A DNA stretch of 64,000 bases from Bacillota bacterium (GTDB taxonomy: Bacteria; Bacillota; Clostridia; Lachnospirales; Lachnospiraceae), in the NCBI GenBank assembly GCA_023412855.1, contig JAEZRJ010000010.1, forward strand, positions 1-64,000, read 5' to 3'. Both the position numbers and the translations under genes were made by a program. The notes under the pieces were generated by a model. The model did no database searches. It had not been told where the DNA came from and saw only the letters and a program-made list of their open reading frames with translations. This document shows, in pieces, positions 1-9,065 of the stretch. How positions within the stretch are numbered: the stretch's first letter is position 1; every line of letters begins with the position of its first letter.

Positions 1-110
1 TGGATGTAGATCAGGAAGCTATGAAGGGAACCATCAAGCAGCTCCCCGCAAGAGAGATGATCGATGTTCCGGTTGATGAAATGCTTATAGTCGAGTTATA
101 TTCTAAGTAA
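1..110 (+). CDS. rpsD: 30S ribosomal protein uS4, C-terminal end (partial)
   Basis: The first 110 bases encode the last 35 residues of small-subunit protein uS4, ending in the family-typical tail REMIDVPVDEMLIVELYSK and a TAA stop. uS4 binds 16S rRNA, nucleates assembly of the 30S body and in many bacteria represses its own operon. The 5' part lies outside the window. The gene sits directly upstream of rpoA, the normal place for rpsD in the Firmicutes alpha operon, so it is the tail of that operon. Confidence 0.95.
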   Translation, partial: DVDQEAMKGTIKQLPAREMIDVPVDEMLIVELYSK

Positions 111-138
111 AATAAGATTTCATTATGGCAAAAAGTTA

Positions 139-168
139 GGCAGATGAGGAGAAACCTTCTTATCTGCT
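139..168 (+). other. Hairpin between rpsD and rpoA
   Basis: The spacer contains a dyad, GCAGAT...ATCTGC, extended by paired A/T-rich bases around an AAACC loop. No U-run follows, so it is not a classical terminator. It may be an RNA processing or stability element setting the rpoA level within the operon, but no function can be read from the sequence. Confidence 0.4.
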
Positions 169-211
169 TAAACGACTTAGATATAATTGTTCGTAAAGGA
201 GGGTATTTGCA

Positions 212-1168
212 GTGTTTGATTTTGAGAGACCCAATATTGAGGTTGCAGAAATCTCTGAAGATAAAAAGTATGGCAAATTCGTAGTTGAGCCTTTGGAGAG
301 AGGTTACGGTATTACGCTTGGCAATTCTTTAAGAAGAATCATGCTTTCTTCTTTACCGGGTACTGCGGTAAGTCAGGTAAAGATTGAAGGCGTTTTGCAC
401 GAATTCAGTTCCATTCCGGGTGTAAAGGAAGATGTTACCGAAATTATTATGAATGTTAAAAGCCTCGCTATTAGAAATAATAGCGATACAAATGAGCCTA
501 AGACGGCATACATCGAGTATGACGGCGAAGGTGTTGTAAAGGCTTCCGATATTCAGGTGGATCAGGATATTGAAATCTTAAATCCAGATTTGGTAATTGC
601 TACTTTAAGTGGAAAAGATACAAAGTTGTATATGGAACTTACCATTACTAAAGGCAGAGGTTACGTAGGTGCCGATAAGAATAAGGTAGAGGATCTGCCT
701 ATCGGTGTGATTGCGATCGATTCTATTTACACACCCGTTGAAAGAGTAAATGTAACGATTGAGAACACTCGTGTAGGTCAGATTACAGATTACGACAAGC
801 TGACCCTCGACGTGTATACGAACGGAACCTTAGTTCCCGACGAAGCAGTTAGTCTTGCTGCAAAAGTACTCAGCGAACATTTGAGCCTTTTCATCGATTT
901 ATCCGAGAATGCTAAGACCGCAGAGGTTATGGTAGAGAAGGAAGATGATGAAAAAGAAAAGGTATTGGAAATGAGCATCGATGAGCTGGAACTGTCAGTT
1001 CGTTCTTACAATTGCTTAAAGAGAGCTGGTATCAATACGGTGGAAGAATTGACCAATAAGACATCCGAGGATATGATGAAGGTTCGTAACTTAGGACGTA
1101 AATCCTTGGAAGAGGTTTTAGCTAAATTAAAAGAACTCGGATTACAGCTTAATCCCAGTGATGAGTGA
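212..1168 (+). CDS. rpoA: DNA-directed RNA polymerase alpha subunit
   Basis: This 318-residue protein is the alpha subunit of RNA polymerase, whose dimer nucleates assembly of the core enzyme. Residues 1 to about 230 form the N-terminal dimerisation domain, with the signature [20 protein letters not shown] near residue 31. After an acidic linker (KEDDEKEKV), residues about 250-318 form the C-terminal domain that binds UP elements and activators, with the helix-hairpin-helix stretch [20 protein letters not shown]. Length is normal for the family. The start is GTG at 212, supported by AAAGGAGGG about 9 bases upstream. It lies between rpsD and rplQ as in other Firmicutes. Confidence 0.98.
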   Translation: MFDFERPNIEVAEISEDKKYGKFVVEPLERGYGITLGNSLRRIMLSSLPGTAVSQVKIEGVLHEFSSIPGVKEDVTEIIMNVKSLAIRNNSDTNEPKTAYIEYDGEGVVKASDIQVDQDIEILNPDLVIATLSGKDTKLYMELTITKGRGYVGADKNKVEDLPIGVIAIDSIYTPVERVNVTIENTRVGQITDYDKLTLDVYTNGTLVPDEAVSLAAKVLSEHLSLFIDLSENAKTAEVMVEKEDDEKEKVLEMSIDELELSVRSYNCLKRAGINTVEELTNKTSEDMMKVRNLGRKSLEEVLAKLKELGLQLNPSDE

Positions 1169-1355
1169 TTAATTTAAATTTAAAATATGAATTCATATTT
1201 TAAATAAATATTCGTGAAAACGCATGTGTAGTAAGTCCAAAGAGCGTATGTGTGCGGGCTCATGATATGGAATCCACATTCGGTAAATAAGTCCAAAGAG
1301 CATGGCCGGATGTGCCATAGGGAATTATCCCGATTAAGAGAAAGGAGCCGTAAAA
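1169..1355 (+). promoter_or_regulatory. rplQ 5' leader with a duplicated 14-base motif
   Basis: The 187-base spacer between rpoA and rplQ contains the same 14 bases (TAAGTCCAAAGAGC) at 1232-1245 and 1288-1301. The second copy is followed by a short hairpin (ATGGC...GCCAT). An AAAGGAG ribosome-binding site precedes the rplQ ATG. The spacing and repetition suggest a protein- or RNA-binding site in the leader, for example for ribosomal-protein feedback, but it does not match a leader family I recognise. Confidence 0.4.
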
Positions 1356-1961
1356 ATGGCAAAATACAGAAAGCTTGGCAGAACATCTGACCAGAGAAAA
1401 GCATTACTTAGAAATCAGGTAACGAATTTATTGTATAATGGAAAAATTGTTACCACACAGGCAAAAGCGAAAGAAGTTCAGAAAATCGCTGAAGGACTTA
1501 TCGCACTTGCTGCAAAAGAAAAAGATAACTTCGAGACCGTAAAGGTTACTGTAAAGGTTGCACGTAAGGATAAAGACGGCAAGAGAGTAAAGCAGATCGT
1601 TGATAAGGACACGAAGAAGGTTCTTTCTGAGACACACCGTGACAAAGACGGCAAAATCTTAAGAATTGAAAACGGTGTTACTGTAACGGTTTATGATGAA
1701 GTAGAAAAAGAAATCAAGAAAGATCTTGCCTCCAGACTGCATGCAAGAAGACAGATGTTAAAGGTATTATATCCGGTAACTGAGGTTCCTTCAACTGCAG
1801 CAGGCAGAAAGAAAGCAACGAAGGAAGTTGATTTAGTAGCAAAGCTTTTCGACGAATACGGACCGAAATATGCAACCCGTAAGGGCGGTTATACAAGAAT
1901 TGTTAAAATCGGACAGCGTAAAGGCGATGCTGCGATGGAAGTTGTTCTTGAGTTAGTGTAA
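1356..1961 (+). CDS. rplQ: 50S ribosomal protein bL17, extended form
   Basis: bL17 lies near the polypeptide exit tunnel of the large subunit. The N-terminus ([20 protein letters not shown]) and C-terminus ([25 protein letters not shown]) are typical. At 201 residues it is much longer than the usual 115-130: a Lys/Asp-rich segment of about 70 residues ([20 protein letters not shown] and following, roughly residues 65-122) is inserted before the [11 protein letters not shown] motif. From memory, long bL17 proteins of this kind occur in Lachnospiraceae, so this is probably a lineage feature rather than an error. The reading frame is intact through the insert. It is the last gene of the ribosomal/rpoA operon and is followed by a strong terminator. 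Confidence 0.96.
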   Translation: MAKYRKLGRTSDQRKALLRNQVTNLLYNGKIVTTQAKAKEVQKIAEGLIALAAKEKDNFETVKVTVKVARKDKDGKRVKQIVDKDTKKVLSETHRDKDGKILRIENGVTVTVYDEVEKEIKKDLASRLHARRQMLKVLYPVTEVPSTAAGRKKATKEVDLVAKLFDEYGPKYATRKGGYTRIVKIGQRKGDAAMEVVLELV

Positions 1962-1991
1962 TTTCATAGAACTTAAAACGAGATTAAAATA

Positions 1992-2022
1992 TAAAGGGAT
2001 TGCGAAAGCAGTCCCTTTATTG
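1992..2022 (+). terminator. Rho-independent terminator after rplQ
   Basis: AAAGGGATTGC pairs with GCAGTCCCTTT around a GAAA loop and is followed by TATTG. It closes the ribosomal/rpoA operon. Confidence 0.8.
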
Positions 2023-2209
2023 TGCATTATTTTAAACGATTAAAAGCGGACTCCCAATTTGTATCGGGTTTTATATTGGGTTTAAATGAAAATAAATCGC
2101 GCAACATAAATGTAATGTTGTATAATGGTATTAAATATAATAATGACTTAGAAGAAGCAAAAAGCGTCCGATGCTTCAGATTGAGCGATATGATGATGGA
2201 GAAAAACAG

Positions 2210-3202
2210 ATGGAAAAAGAATGGTTGAGAAAAGTTGGAAGCATGCAGCAGGAGGCCTATATTCGCAAGATAGAATATTTGGAAGGCAGAGCCGGAGGAT
2301 TGAAGGCTTATCAGGTTAAGTCCGGCCCTCTTATGTTCACGGCGGCACAGGACAAATGCCTGGATATTACAGAATTATCTTGGAGGGGAATCAATTTCAA
2401 CTTCATAAGTAAGCCGGGACTGCAGAATGGACAAGCTTATGACCATAATGGCTTTGCCGGACAGAGAAGCATCATGGGAGGAATGTTCTTCACCTGCGGT
2501 ACAGATAACGTAGGAACGCCCGGAATCGAGCCGCAGAATATGTTTCCCATGCACGGAAGCTTGCGCTCCACGCCAGCGGAGCACGTTTGTGCCGATTGCT
2601 TCTGGGAAGATGGCGAATATAAGATCAGACTGTCGGGAGAAATGAGGCAGGCGGCACTATTCGGAGGGAACATCGTCTTAAGACGTACTATTGAGACCAA
2701 TTACGGCAGCAAGGAGATATTGATTCAGGATGAGTTCGAGAATCAGGCATATGAAACCAGTCCTTTTATGCTGCTTTATCATTTTAATATCGGATATCCC
2801 TTGTTGGATGAGAGAACAAGGATATTAATTCCTTCAACTAAGACTTATCTTTTAGGCGAAGACAAAGAGACGCAGCTTCCCTGGAATAAGGTTACGGCAC
2901 CTCTGGATAGGCTCCCAGAGGAGGTTTTTTACCACGTGCTGGAGGCGGATGAGGAGGGAATTGCGAGTGTATCTGCATATAATGAAAATATTGGTGCCGG
3001 ACTGGAAATTAGCTTTCAGACGAAGCATCTGCCTCGGTTTACTCAGTGGAAATCCATGGCTTCCGGAGATTATGTTATGGGTTTTGAACCTTGCAACTGT
3101 CACGTCAAAGGCCGGGAATGGGAAAGGGAGAACGGTACGCTCCCCGTAATTGAGGCAGGAGAGAAGAAGGTGGTAGAATTGAAGCTTCATATTATGGAAT
3201 AA
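2210..3202 (+). CDS. DUF4432-type aldose 1-epimerase-like protein
   Basis: This 330-residue protein resembles the DUF4432 branch of the galactose-mutarotase (aldose epimerase) fold. Recognisable stretches are GPLMFTAAQDKCLDITELSWRG, the glycine-rich GGMFFTCGTDNVGTPG, MHGSLRSTPAE, the ligand-loop region SPFMLLYHFNIGYPLL, and a C-terminal MGFEPCN motif. Related proteins bind or isomerise sugars in carbohydrate catabolism; substrate and activity cannot be read here. I place the start at ATG 2210, because GGAG lies about 8 bases upstream; the frame extends to 2171 without a better ribosome-binding site. The gene is transcribed with the downstream TIM-barrel-like gene, separated by a repeat-filled spacer. 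Confidence 0.8.
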   Translation: MEKEWLRKVGSMQQEAYIRKIEYLEGRAGGLKAYQVKSGPLMFTAAQDKCLDITELSWRGINFNFISKPGLQNGQAYDHNGFAGQRSIMGGMFFTCGTDNVGTPGIEPQNMFPMHGSLRSTPAEHVCADCFWEDGEYKIRLSGEMRQAALFGGNIVLRRTIETNYGSKEILIQDEFENQAYETSPFMLLYHFNIGYPLLDERTRILIPSTKTYLLGEDKETQLPWNKVTAPLDRLPEEVFYHVLEADEEGIASVSAYNENIGAGLEISFQTKHLPRFTQWKSMASGDYVMGFEPCNCHVKGREWERENGTLPVIEAGEKKVVELKLHIME

Positions 3203-3378
3203 TGCAGAGTGACCCAGGCAAGCATGGAATAATGGAAGATAACATAGGTAAGCGTAAGCACGGAATAATAGGGAGCGACGCAGGCAAGCTTATAATAATG
3301 AAGAATGGAGTAGGCAGTATTGAAATAGCGACAAGTGATACATGAGAGTTCAAAATAGCGGAGAACGACGCGGGAAAG
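3196..3378 (+). repeat. Degenerate tandem repeat of about 30 bases, six copies
   Basis: Starting within the last codons of the epimerase-like gene, a unit resembling GGAATAATGGAGAGCGACGC followed by AGGCAAGC recurs at about 3196, 3226, 3262, 3292, 3321 and 3351. The period is 30 bases except one 36-base step. Copies diverge progressively toward the 3' side (GGAATAATG becomes GAAATAGCG, then AAAATAGCG). The array ends just before the AAGGAAGAAGG ribosome-binding site of the next gene. Confidence 0.6.
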
Positions 3379-3388
3379 GAAGAAGGAT

Positions 3389-4315
3389 ATGGCAAAAAGA
3401 ATGTTGGATTGTACGGCTTCAGATTTTTCAAGGTTTACAAAGGAAGATTATTTAAGCTCCATTGCAGGAAGCGAGGGGCGGGTCGTAGCGTGCGAATGTA
3501 TCGGAATCACTATGCCGGTGCTTGCAGATGTGACCAACGCGGAATTCGTAGCAGCCATGGGAGCAGATATATTGCTTCTCAATATGTTCGATGTTACTAA
3601 GCCTGTGATATGCGGGCTTCCTAAGGTGGATCAGGAAGAAGCGGTTCGGGAGTTAAAGCGCCTTACCGGAAGGATGATAGGAATCAATCTGGAGCCCGTG
3701 GAGGATGCTATCGCGGAAGGAAACAAAGGAACGCTGTGGGAAATGTCCGAAGGACGCAGAGCGACGTTGGATAACGCGGGAAGAGCGTGTGATTTAGGCG
3801 TGGATATGGTTCTGCTTACGGGTAATCCGGGCAATGGCGTGAGCAATAAGGCGATTACTGATTCTCTGAGAGCGATGTCCTCTGAATTGGGAAATAAGCT
3901 GATTCTGGCGGCAGGAAAAATGCATGCTTCAGGGATTATCGGAGAAGGCGGAGAGAATATTATTACAAGAGATGACATAAAAGAATTTGCAGAGGCGGGA
4001 GCGGATATTATTCTTCTGCCTGCTCCGGGAACAGTTCCCGGAATCACTATGGAATATGTAAGGGGACTGGTTGCCTATGCTCACAGCTTGGGAGCACTGA
4101 CGATAACCGCAATCGGGACATCCCAGGAGGGAGCGGATGTCGAGACAATTAAGCAAATTGCGCTTATGTGTAAGATGACGGGAACGGATATCCACCATAT
4201 CGGTGATTCCGGCTATCCGGGAATGGCGGCACCGGAAAACATAATGGCATATTCGGTGGCCATTCGGGGAGTGCGGCATACGTATCACAGAATGGCGGTG
4301 TCAATTAACCGGTAA
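3389..4315 (+). CDS. TIM-barrel-like protein of unknown function (DUF7916-like)
   Basis: A 308-residue soluble protein whose alternating strands and helices look like a TIM barrel of the phosphoenolpyruvate mutase or dihydropteroate-synthase general type: ADVTNAEFVAAMGADILLLNMFD, MIGINLEPV, LGVDMVLLTGNPGNG, LILAAGKMHASG, EAGADIILLPAPGTVPG, ALTITAIGTSQEG and a GDSGYPGMAAPENIMAYS segment near the end. From memory it matches a conserved uncharacterised Clostridia family (DUF7916); no catalytic residue can be assigned with confidence. It follows the epimerase-like gene on the same strand, which is consistent with a role in sugar or sugar-phosphate metabolism, but that is inference. It converges on the M15 peptidase gene, ending 2 bases from it. 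Confidence 0.6.
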   Translation: MAKRMLDCTASDFSRFTKEDYLSSIAGSEGRVVACECIGITMPVLADVTNAEFVAAMGADILLLNMFDVTKPVICGLPKVDQEEAVRELKRLTGRMIGINLEPVEDAIAEGNKGTLWEMSEGRRATLDNAGRACDLGVDMVLLTGNPGNGVSNKAITDSLRAMSSELGNKLILAAGKMHASGIIGEGGENIITRDDIKEFAEAGADIILLPAPGTVPGITMEYVRGLVAYAHSLGALTITAIGTSQEGADVETIKQIALMCKMTGTDIHHIGDSGYPGMAAPENIMAYSVAIRGVRHTYHRMAVSINR

Positions 4316-4317
4316 AG

Positions 4318-5295
4318 TTATTCCGGCACCTTCTGGAAGTGCTGATAATCCTTGAGGGAGTTCCAATTACCGCCCCATGTAAAGCCGTGTTCTGTAAAAA
4401 GCTTGTAGCATAAATCATTTTCATCAATTTTATAAGCGAATTCTTTGGAACGGTCTGCATATGTCTCACTTCCCTGAGGTGAGATATATGTGGTACCGTC
4501 ATTTTTATATACTACGTAAGGATTATAAAAAGGGTTGATATCGATGGCGAGTCCCAGAGCATGTTTCGAAAGGCTCGTGGTGCCGTCCACTAACCTATAA
4601 TTGAAGCAAGAGGTGTTGTTATCCAACATGGACAGCACATCATCTCCGCTGTATTCATCAATTAGTGATATCTGTTCTATTTGATATTCATTTCGATACA
4701 GTTCGTAAAAGATTTCCACAAGGTCCTGCGCGATTGCTTTGTTGCAGATTAATTCGCCGGTTCGCTCGATACCCTTGAAATTATAATAAAGTACGCTCAC
4801 ATACCGCAGGTCGTCATAACTGACTTGTATTTTCTCGGAAGAGGATACAACATTTACGGCTGCAACTGCAGTAGTATTTTTGTCGGCTTCAGTAATAGGA
4901 TAAGAAATTCCGGTGATCTTTTTCTTGATTTCATCGGAAAGAGGCTCATAATAAAAGCCTTGTTCATATACACTTCTATCGGGATTAGTGTCCATTTCCT
5001 CTTCTTTCACGCCGGGGTCAGGCGTTATTTCGCCTGCCTTATTATCACTACTATCTATATTGTCAATGGGCTGTCCGCTAGAACTGCTTTCTTTGTCAGT
5101 GTTTTCCAATTCGTTTTCACTGTCTGTGACTTTGGCAGATGTGTCTGCCTCTTTCGTCTTGTAGGCAATTTCCGGATTTTTAGCCGCATATTCGGCCAGT
5201 GTCTCCGAGTGGGAGCAGGCTCGTACAAAGATAGAGCTAAAGATGATGATGCCAGCTATTAAAATAAGAGGTTTCGATATTTTCTTAAAGTCCAT
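4318..5295 (-). CDS. Membrane-anchored M15-family D-Ala-D-Ala carboxypeptidase-like protein
   Basis: This 325-residue protein starts with a short charged end and one hydrophobic segment (LILIAGIIIFSSIFV, residues 10-24) followed by RAC, so it is exported and anchored; the Cys is a possible lipid site but the lipobox is weak. A low-complexity Ser/Asp/Glu linker spans about residues 45-110. The C-terminal domain carries the M15_4/VanY-like zinc-peptidase motifs: SKHALGLAIDINP (zinc ligands His and Asp) and DYQHFQ (second His). Such enzymes trim peptidoglycan stem peptides. It is transcribed toward the TIM-barrel-like gene and has its own weak AAAAGGA ribosome-binding site at the 5' side. Confidence 0.85.
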   Translation of the reverse strand: MDFKKISKPLILIAGIIIFSSIFVRACSHSETLAEYAAKNPEIAYKTKEADTSAKVTDSENELENTDKESSSSGQPIDNIDSSDNKAGEITPDPGVKEEEMDTNPDRSVYEQGFYYEPLSDEIKKKITGISYPITEADKNTTAVAAVNVVSSSEKIQVSYDDLRYVSVLYYNFKGIERTGELICNKAIAQDLVEIFYELYRNEYQIEQISLIDEYSGDDVLSMLDNNTSCFNYRLVDGTTSLSKHALGLAIDINPFYNPYVVYKNDGTTYISPQGSETYADRSKEFAYKIDENDLCYKLFTEHGFTWGGNWNSLKDYQHFQKVPE

Positions 5296-5466
5296 GATAT
5301 TTTCCTTTTAATATAATATTCTGCAAAAGCAGTATATCACATTTTTATGAGATTGTCGTGCAGGAAAGGCTAAATAATGAGTGCAATGCCTTGTAATTAT
5401 CAATATTTTCTAGTACAATAAAAAACGTGACTAAATGTAAACTAATCTAAGGGTTTAGGATAACAA

Positions 5467-6312
5467 ATGGGAATTATAGAAGCCAAAAAATTAATTTTTG
5501 AATATATCAGACGGGATGAGGACGGCAATGTGGAGGGAATCACCCGTGCGGTGGATGAAGTGGATCTGGACGTGAAGCAGGGAGACTTTGTCGCTATTCT
5601 CGGACACAACGGTTCCGGCAAATCCACACTGGCAAAGCATATGAACGCGATTCTCTATCCTACAGAGGGAACAGTCTGGGTTGACGGCAAGGATACGACT
5701 AATGAGGAATATCTTTGGGATATCAGGCAGAATGCGGGAATGGTTTTTCAAAATCCGGACAACCAGATCATCGGTCAGGTGGTAGAAGAGGACGTGGGGT
5801 TCGGACCGGAAAATATGGGTGTCCCTACAAAGGAAATATGGGAACGGGTGGAAGAGAGTCTGAAAGCAGTAGGAATGTATAAATATAGAAAGCATTCGCC
5901 TAACAAGCTGTCGGGAGGACAGAAGCAAAGGGTATCGATTGCCGGAGTTATCGCGATGCATCCTAAGTGCATCATATTGGATGAGCCAACGGCCATGCTC
6001 GATCCCAACGGCCGCAAGGAGGTGATCCGGGCGGTTCGCGCACTGAATCAAGCGGAGGGTATTACGGTAATACTTATTACCCATTATATGGAAGAAATTA
6101 TTTACGCGGATAGAGCAGTAGTTATGGATAAGGGACATATCGCCATGCAGGGCACACCGAGAGAAATTTTTTCTGAAGTGGAAAAGCTGAAGGAACTGCG
6201 TCTGGATGTGCCGCAGGTTACCTTGTTAGCTTACGAACTGAAAAAAAGCGGGATAAATCTTCCGGATGGGATTTTGACCTGCGAAGAGCTTATGTACGAG
6301 CTTAAATTGTAG
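5467..6312 (+). CDS. ecfA1: Energy-coupling factor transporter ATPase 1
   Basis: EcfA1 (281 residues) is one of two ATPases of the group II ECF vitamin/metal transporter. Motifs in order: Walker [10 protein letters not shown] (about residue 43), Q-loop [14 protein letters not shown] signature LSGGQKQRV, Walker [13 protein letters not shown] and switch His in LITHYMEE. The extra N-terminal stretch [20 protein letters not shown] is typical of EcfA1 as opposed to EcfA2. It forms the cytoplasmic motor with EcfA2 on EcfT and serves exchangeable S components encoded elsewhere. Order ecfA1-ecfA2-ecfT-truA-rplM-rpsI is the conserved Firmicutes arrangement. Confidence 0.96.
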   Translation: MGIIEAKKLIFEYIRRDEDGNVEGITRAVDEVDLDVKQGDFVAILGHNGSGKSTLAKHMNAILYPTEGTVWVDGKDTTNEEYLWDIRQNAGMVFQNPDNQIIGQVVEEDVGFGPENMGVPTKEIWERVEESLKAVGMYKYRKHSPNKLSGGQKQRVSIAGVIAMHPKCIILDEPTAMLDPNGRKEVIRAVRALNQAEGITVILITHYMEEIIYADRAVVMDKGHIAMQGTPREIFSEVEKLKELRLDVPQVTLLAYELKKSGINLPDGILTCEELMYELKL

Positions 6313-6372
6313 TACTTAAGCGGCAAGGAAGAGAGATAGCGCGCGAAAAAGGCGCGAATGAGGTAGAAACAA

Positions 6373-7221
6373 ATGGCAATCATTTTGGACCATGTTAGCT
6401 ATGTATATGAAAAAGGAACATCGATGGAGATAGCGGCCTTAAAGGACATTAATCTCGTAATACCCGATGGTCAGTTCATAGGGCTTATCGGGCATACGGG
6501 CTCCGGCAAGTCCACGCTGGTACAGCATTTGAACGGACTTATGAATCCAACATCGGGACATATCTATTATAATGGCGAAGATATAGGGGATGCCGGTTTC
6601 AACAAGAAGAAATTGAGGAGTGATGTGGGACTTGTGTTCCAGTACCCTGAGCATCAGCTTTTTGAAATAGATGTTTTTTCGGATGTGTGCTTCGGCCCCA
6701 AGAATATGGGACTTACGGAAAAGGAAGTACAGCTGCGCGCCTATGAGGCCTTAAAGCAGGTGGGACTGGAGGATGAGTATTTTTACCAGTCTCCTTTTGA
6801 CCTGTCTGGGGGACAGAAACGAAGGGTTGCTATTGCCGGTGTGCTTGCTATGAAGCCGGAGGTGCTCATTCTGGATGAGCCGACGGCGGGACTGGACCCG
6901 AAGGGTCGGGATGAGATACTGGATCAGATAGCAAAGCTTCGTGAAGAAACAGGAATTACGGTAGTTCTCGTTTCCCATAGCATGGAGGATGTGGCGAAAT
7001 ATGTGGACCGCATCATTGTAATGAACCAGGGAGGCGTTATGTATGACGATGAGCCGAGAAACGTGTTTGGCCACTACAAGGAGCTGGAGGAAGTTGGACT
7101 GGCAGCGCCTCAGGTGACCTATATTATGCAGGCATTTCGGGAAAAGGGATATTTAGTGAATGCGGATGTGATTACGATTGAAGAAGCCAGAGATGAGATT
7201 CTGAGGGTACTTAATAGGTAG
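6373..7221 (+). CDS. ecfA2: Energy-coupling factor transporter ATPase 2
   Basis: EcfA2 (282 residues) is the partner ATPase. It shows Walker A GHTGSGKST, Q-loop VFQYPEHQLFE, signature LSGGQKRRV, Walker B VLILDEPTAGLD and switch His in LVSHSMED. The C-terminal extension ends in the EcfT-binding region typical of the family. It lies 60 bases after ecfA1 in the same operon and 151 bases before ecfT. Confidence 0.96.
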   Translation: MAIILDHVSYVYEKGTSMEIAALKDINLVIPDGQFIGLIGHTGSGKSTLVQHLNGLMNPTSGHIYYNGEDIGDAGFNKKKLRSDVGLVFQYPEHQLFEIDVFSDVCFGPKNMGLTEKEVQLRAYEALKQVGLEDEYFYQSPFDLSGGQKRRVAIAGVLAMKPEVLILDEPTAGLDPKGRDEILDQIAKLREETGITVVLVSHSMEDVAKYVDRIIVMNQGGVMYDDEPRNVFGHYKELEEVGLAAPQVTYIMQAFREKGYLVNADVITIEEARDEILRVLNR

Positions 7222-7372
7222 GAAATCTGGTAAAAGAAAGACAATAAGTCATCAACGGATCGCGTGATATAGGATAGGATGTAAGGCAAAAAATAGGATG
7301 TATAAGGTAGATTAGCCGTGTTAAAGTTATATATGGTAGATTTATTTTCAAATTGCCAAAATAGGAGAAGAG

Positions 7373-8179
7373 ATGCTAAGAGATATTACATTAGGACAAT
7401 ATTATCATGCAGATTCGGTAATACATAGGCTTGACCCTCGAGTGAAGCTGGTTACTACGCTGCTGTTTATTATTTCCTTATTTATAGTAGATAATTTTAT
7501 AGGTTATGCCATTGCGGGTGTGTTCCTTATATGTCTCATAAAAGTGTCCAAGGTTCCCTTCCGATTTATCGTCAGAGGTATGAAAGCCATTGTGTTCTTG
7601 CTCATTTTGGCGGTAGTGTTCAATCTCTTTTTGACGCCGGGGGAGGTGCTGTTTACCTTTTGGAAGCTGACGATAACGAAGGAAGGTATACGAACGGCAG
7701 TGTTTATGGCAATCAGGTTGACCTTTCTGATTATAGGTTCTTCCCTGATGACGCTTACCACTACGCCGAACCAGCTGACAGACGGCATGGAAAAGCTGTT
7801 GTCCCCGCTTAAAAAGCTGCATGTACCGGTACATGAGATTTCCATGATGATGGCGATTGCACTCCGGTTTATTCCTATTTTATTAGAGGAAACTGATAAG
7901 ATAATGAAGGCTCAAATTGCAAGAGGTGCAGATTTTGAAAGCGGCAATCTGATTAAAAAAGCGAAAAGTCTCGTACCGCTTCTTGTGCCTCTTTTCCTTT
8001 CTGCTTTTCGCCGTGCCAACGATTTGGCGATGGCGATGGAAGCGAGATGTTATAGGGGAGGAGACAACCGCACGAAGATGAAGCCGCTTGTGTACCATAG
8101 ACAAGATGCATTCGCTTATGCGGCGGCGTGGTCATATGTAGCTTTTTGCGTTTATTTTGGGAGAATTTTTACATTATGA
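7373..8179 (+). CDS. ecfT: Energy-coupling factor transporter transmembrane component
   Basis: EcfT (268 residues) is the membrane scaffold joining the two ATPases to substrate-binding S components. The N-terminus (HRLDPRVKL) is family-typical; several hydrophobic segments follow (LVTTLLFIISLFIV, AIAGVFLICLI, AIVFLLILAVVFNLFL, LTFLIIGSSLMTL and a C-terminal one). Two coupling-helix motifs are visible, ARGADF and ARCYRG (the Ala-Arg-x pairs that dock into the EcfA dimer). The start ATG follows AGGAGAAG. Its TGA overlaps the truA ATG in an ATGA arrangement, pointing to translational coupling. Confidence 0.95.
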   Translation: MLRDITLGQYYHADSVIHRLDPRVKLVTTLLFIISLFIVDNFIGYAIAGVFLICLIKVSKVPFRFIVRGMKAIVFLLILAVVFNLFLTPGEVLFTFWKLTITKEGIRTAVFMAIRLTFLIIGSSLMTLTTTPNQLTDGMEKLLSPLKKLHVPVHEISMMMAIALRFIPILLEETDKIMKAQIARGADFESGNLIKKAKSLVPLLVPLFLSAFRRANDLAMAMEARCYRGGDNRTKMKPLVYHRQDAFAYAAAWSYVAFCVYFGRIFTL

Positions 8180-8913
8180 AGCGTGTGATGTTGACGGTAG
8201 CTTATGACGGTACCGCGTACAGCGGTTTTCAAGTGCAGGAGAATGCGAGAACAATTGAAGGAGAGCTAAATAGGTGCTTATCCGGGCTTCTTTCGGAGGA
8301 TATTAAGGTAATCGGAGCGAGCAGGACGGATGCAGGAGTCCATGCACTCTGTAACGTGGCGGTGTTCGATACGAATGCCAGAATGCCAGGAGAGAAGATT
8401 TCTTATGCGCTGAATCAACGGCTGCCGGAGGATATTCGTATACGCAGGTCCGAAGAGGTAGAGGCGGATTTTCATCCCCGTCACTGCGAGAGTCGGAAAA
8501 CGTATGAGTATAGAATCATCAATTCTCAGTTCCCTCTGCCGACGAAAAGGCTTTATACCTATTTTACTTATAATCCTCTCGACGCAGGCAGGATGCAGAC
8601 TGCGGCGGCTTATCTCGTCGGCAGGCACGATTTCAAAAGCTTTTGCAGCATAGCCAGCCAGGCAGAGACCACGGTAAGGACTATATATGATCTACAGGTA
8701 GAGCAGGAAAATGAGGAAATCATAATTCGTGTGACTGGAAATGGCTTTCTATATAATATGGTAAGGATTATTGCAGGAACGCTCATGGAGATAGGAAAAG
8801 GGCGACGGGAGCCGGAATGTGTGCCGGATATTCTGAATGCGTTGGATAGAACGGCTGCAGGGCCGACAGCTCCGGCTTGTGGACTTATGTTAACTAAATA
8901 TGAGTTCCTCTAA
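8176..8913 (+). CDS. truA: tRNA pseudouridine(38-40) synthase
   Basis: TruA converts uridines 38-40 of the anticodon stem to pseudouridine. The protein (245 residues) begins MKRVMLTVAYDGTAYSGFQV and contains the catalytic Asp in GASRTDAGVHA (about residue 52), plus GRHDFKSFC and the C-terminal RVTGNGFLYNMVRIIAGTL block. I use ATG 8176, which overlaps the ecfT stop codon; an in-frame extension to 8128 has no family homology. Position downstream of ecfT and upstream of rplM is standard. Confidence 0.96.
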   Translation: MKRVMLTVAYDGTAYSGFQVQENARTIEGELNRCLSGLLSEDIKVIGASRTDAGVHALCNVAVFDTNARMPGEKISYALNQRLPEDIRIRRSEEVEADFHPRHCESRKTYEYRIINSQFPLPTKRLYTYFTYNPLDAGRMQTAAAYLVGRHDFKSFCSIASQAETTVRTIYDLQVEQENEEIIIRVTGNGFLYNMVRIIAGTLMEIGKGRREPECVPDILNALDRTAAGPTAPACGLMLTKYEFL

Positions 8914-9030
8914 TGAGCACTTGCTTGCGGCAAACGCAGTTTGACAAGCAGCGCTGAACACAGAGCTTGCATCAATAAAGTAAACTTTGGACAAACAGCA
9001 TAAAATCGGGAAAATTTGTTGAAATTAAGG

Positions 9031-9059
9031 TTGACACACGCGGAAGCGTATAATATAAT
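9031..9059 (+). promoter_or_regulatory. Consensus promoter of rplM-rpsI
   Basis: A perfect TTGACA (9031-9036), a 17-base spacer and a perfect TATAAT (9054-9059). Transcription would start near 9066, giving a leader of about 235 bases before rplM. Confidence 0.9.
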
Positions 9060-9065
9060 AATTCA

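Noticed and set aside
2022..2228. Open frame of 68 codons after rplQ
   Set aside because: It starts inside the terminator region, has no ribosome-binding site, and overlaps the start of the epimerase-like gene in another frame.
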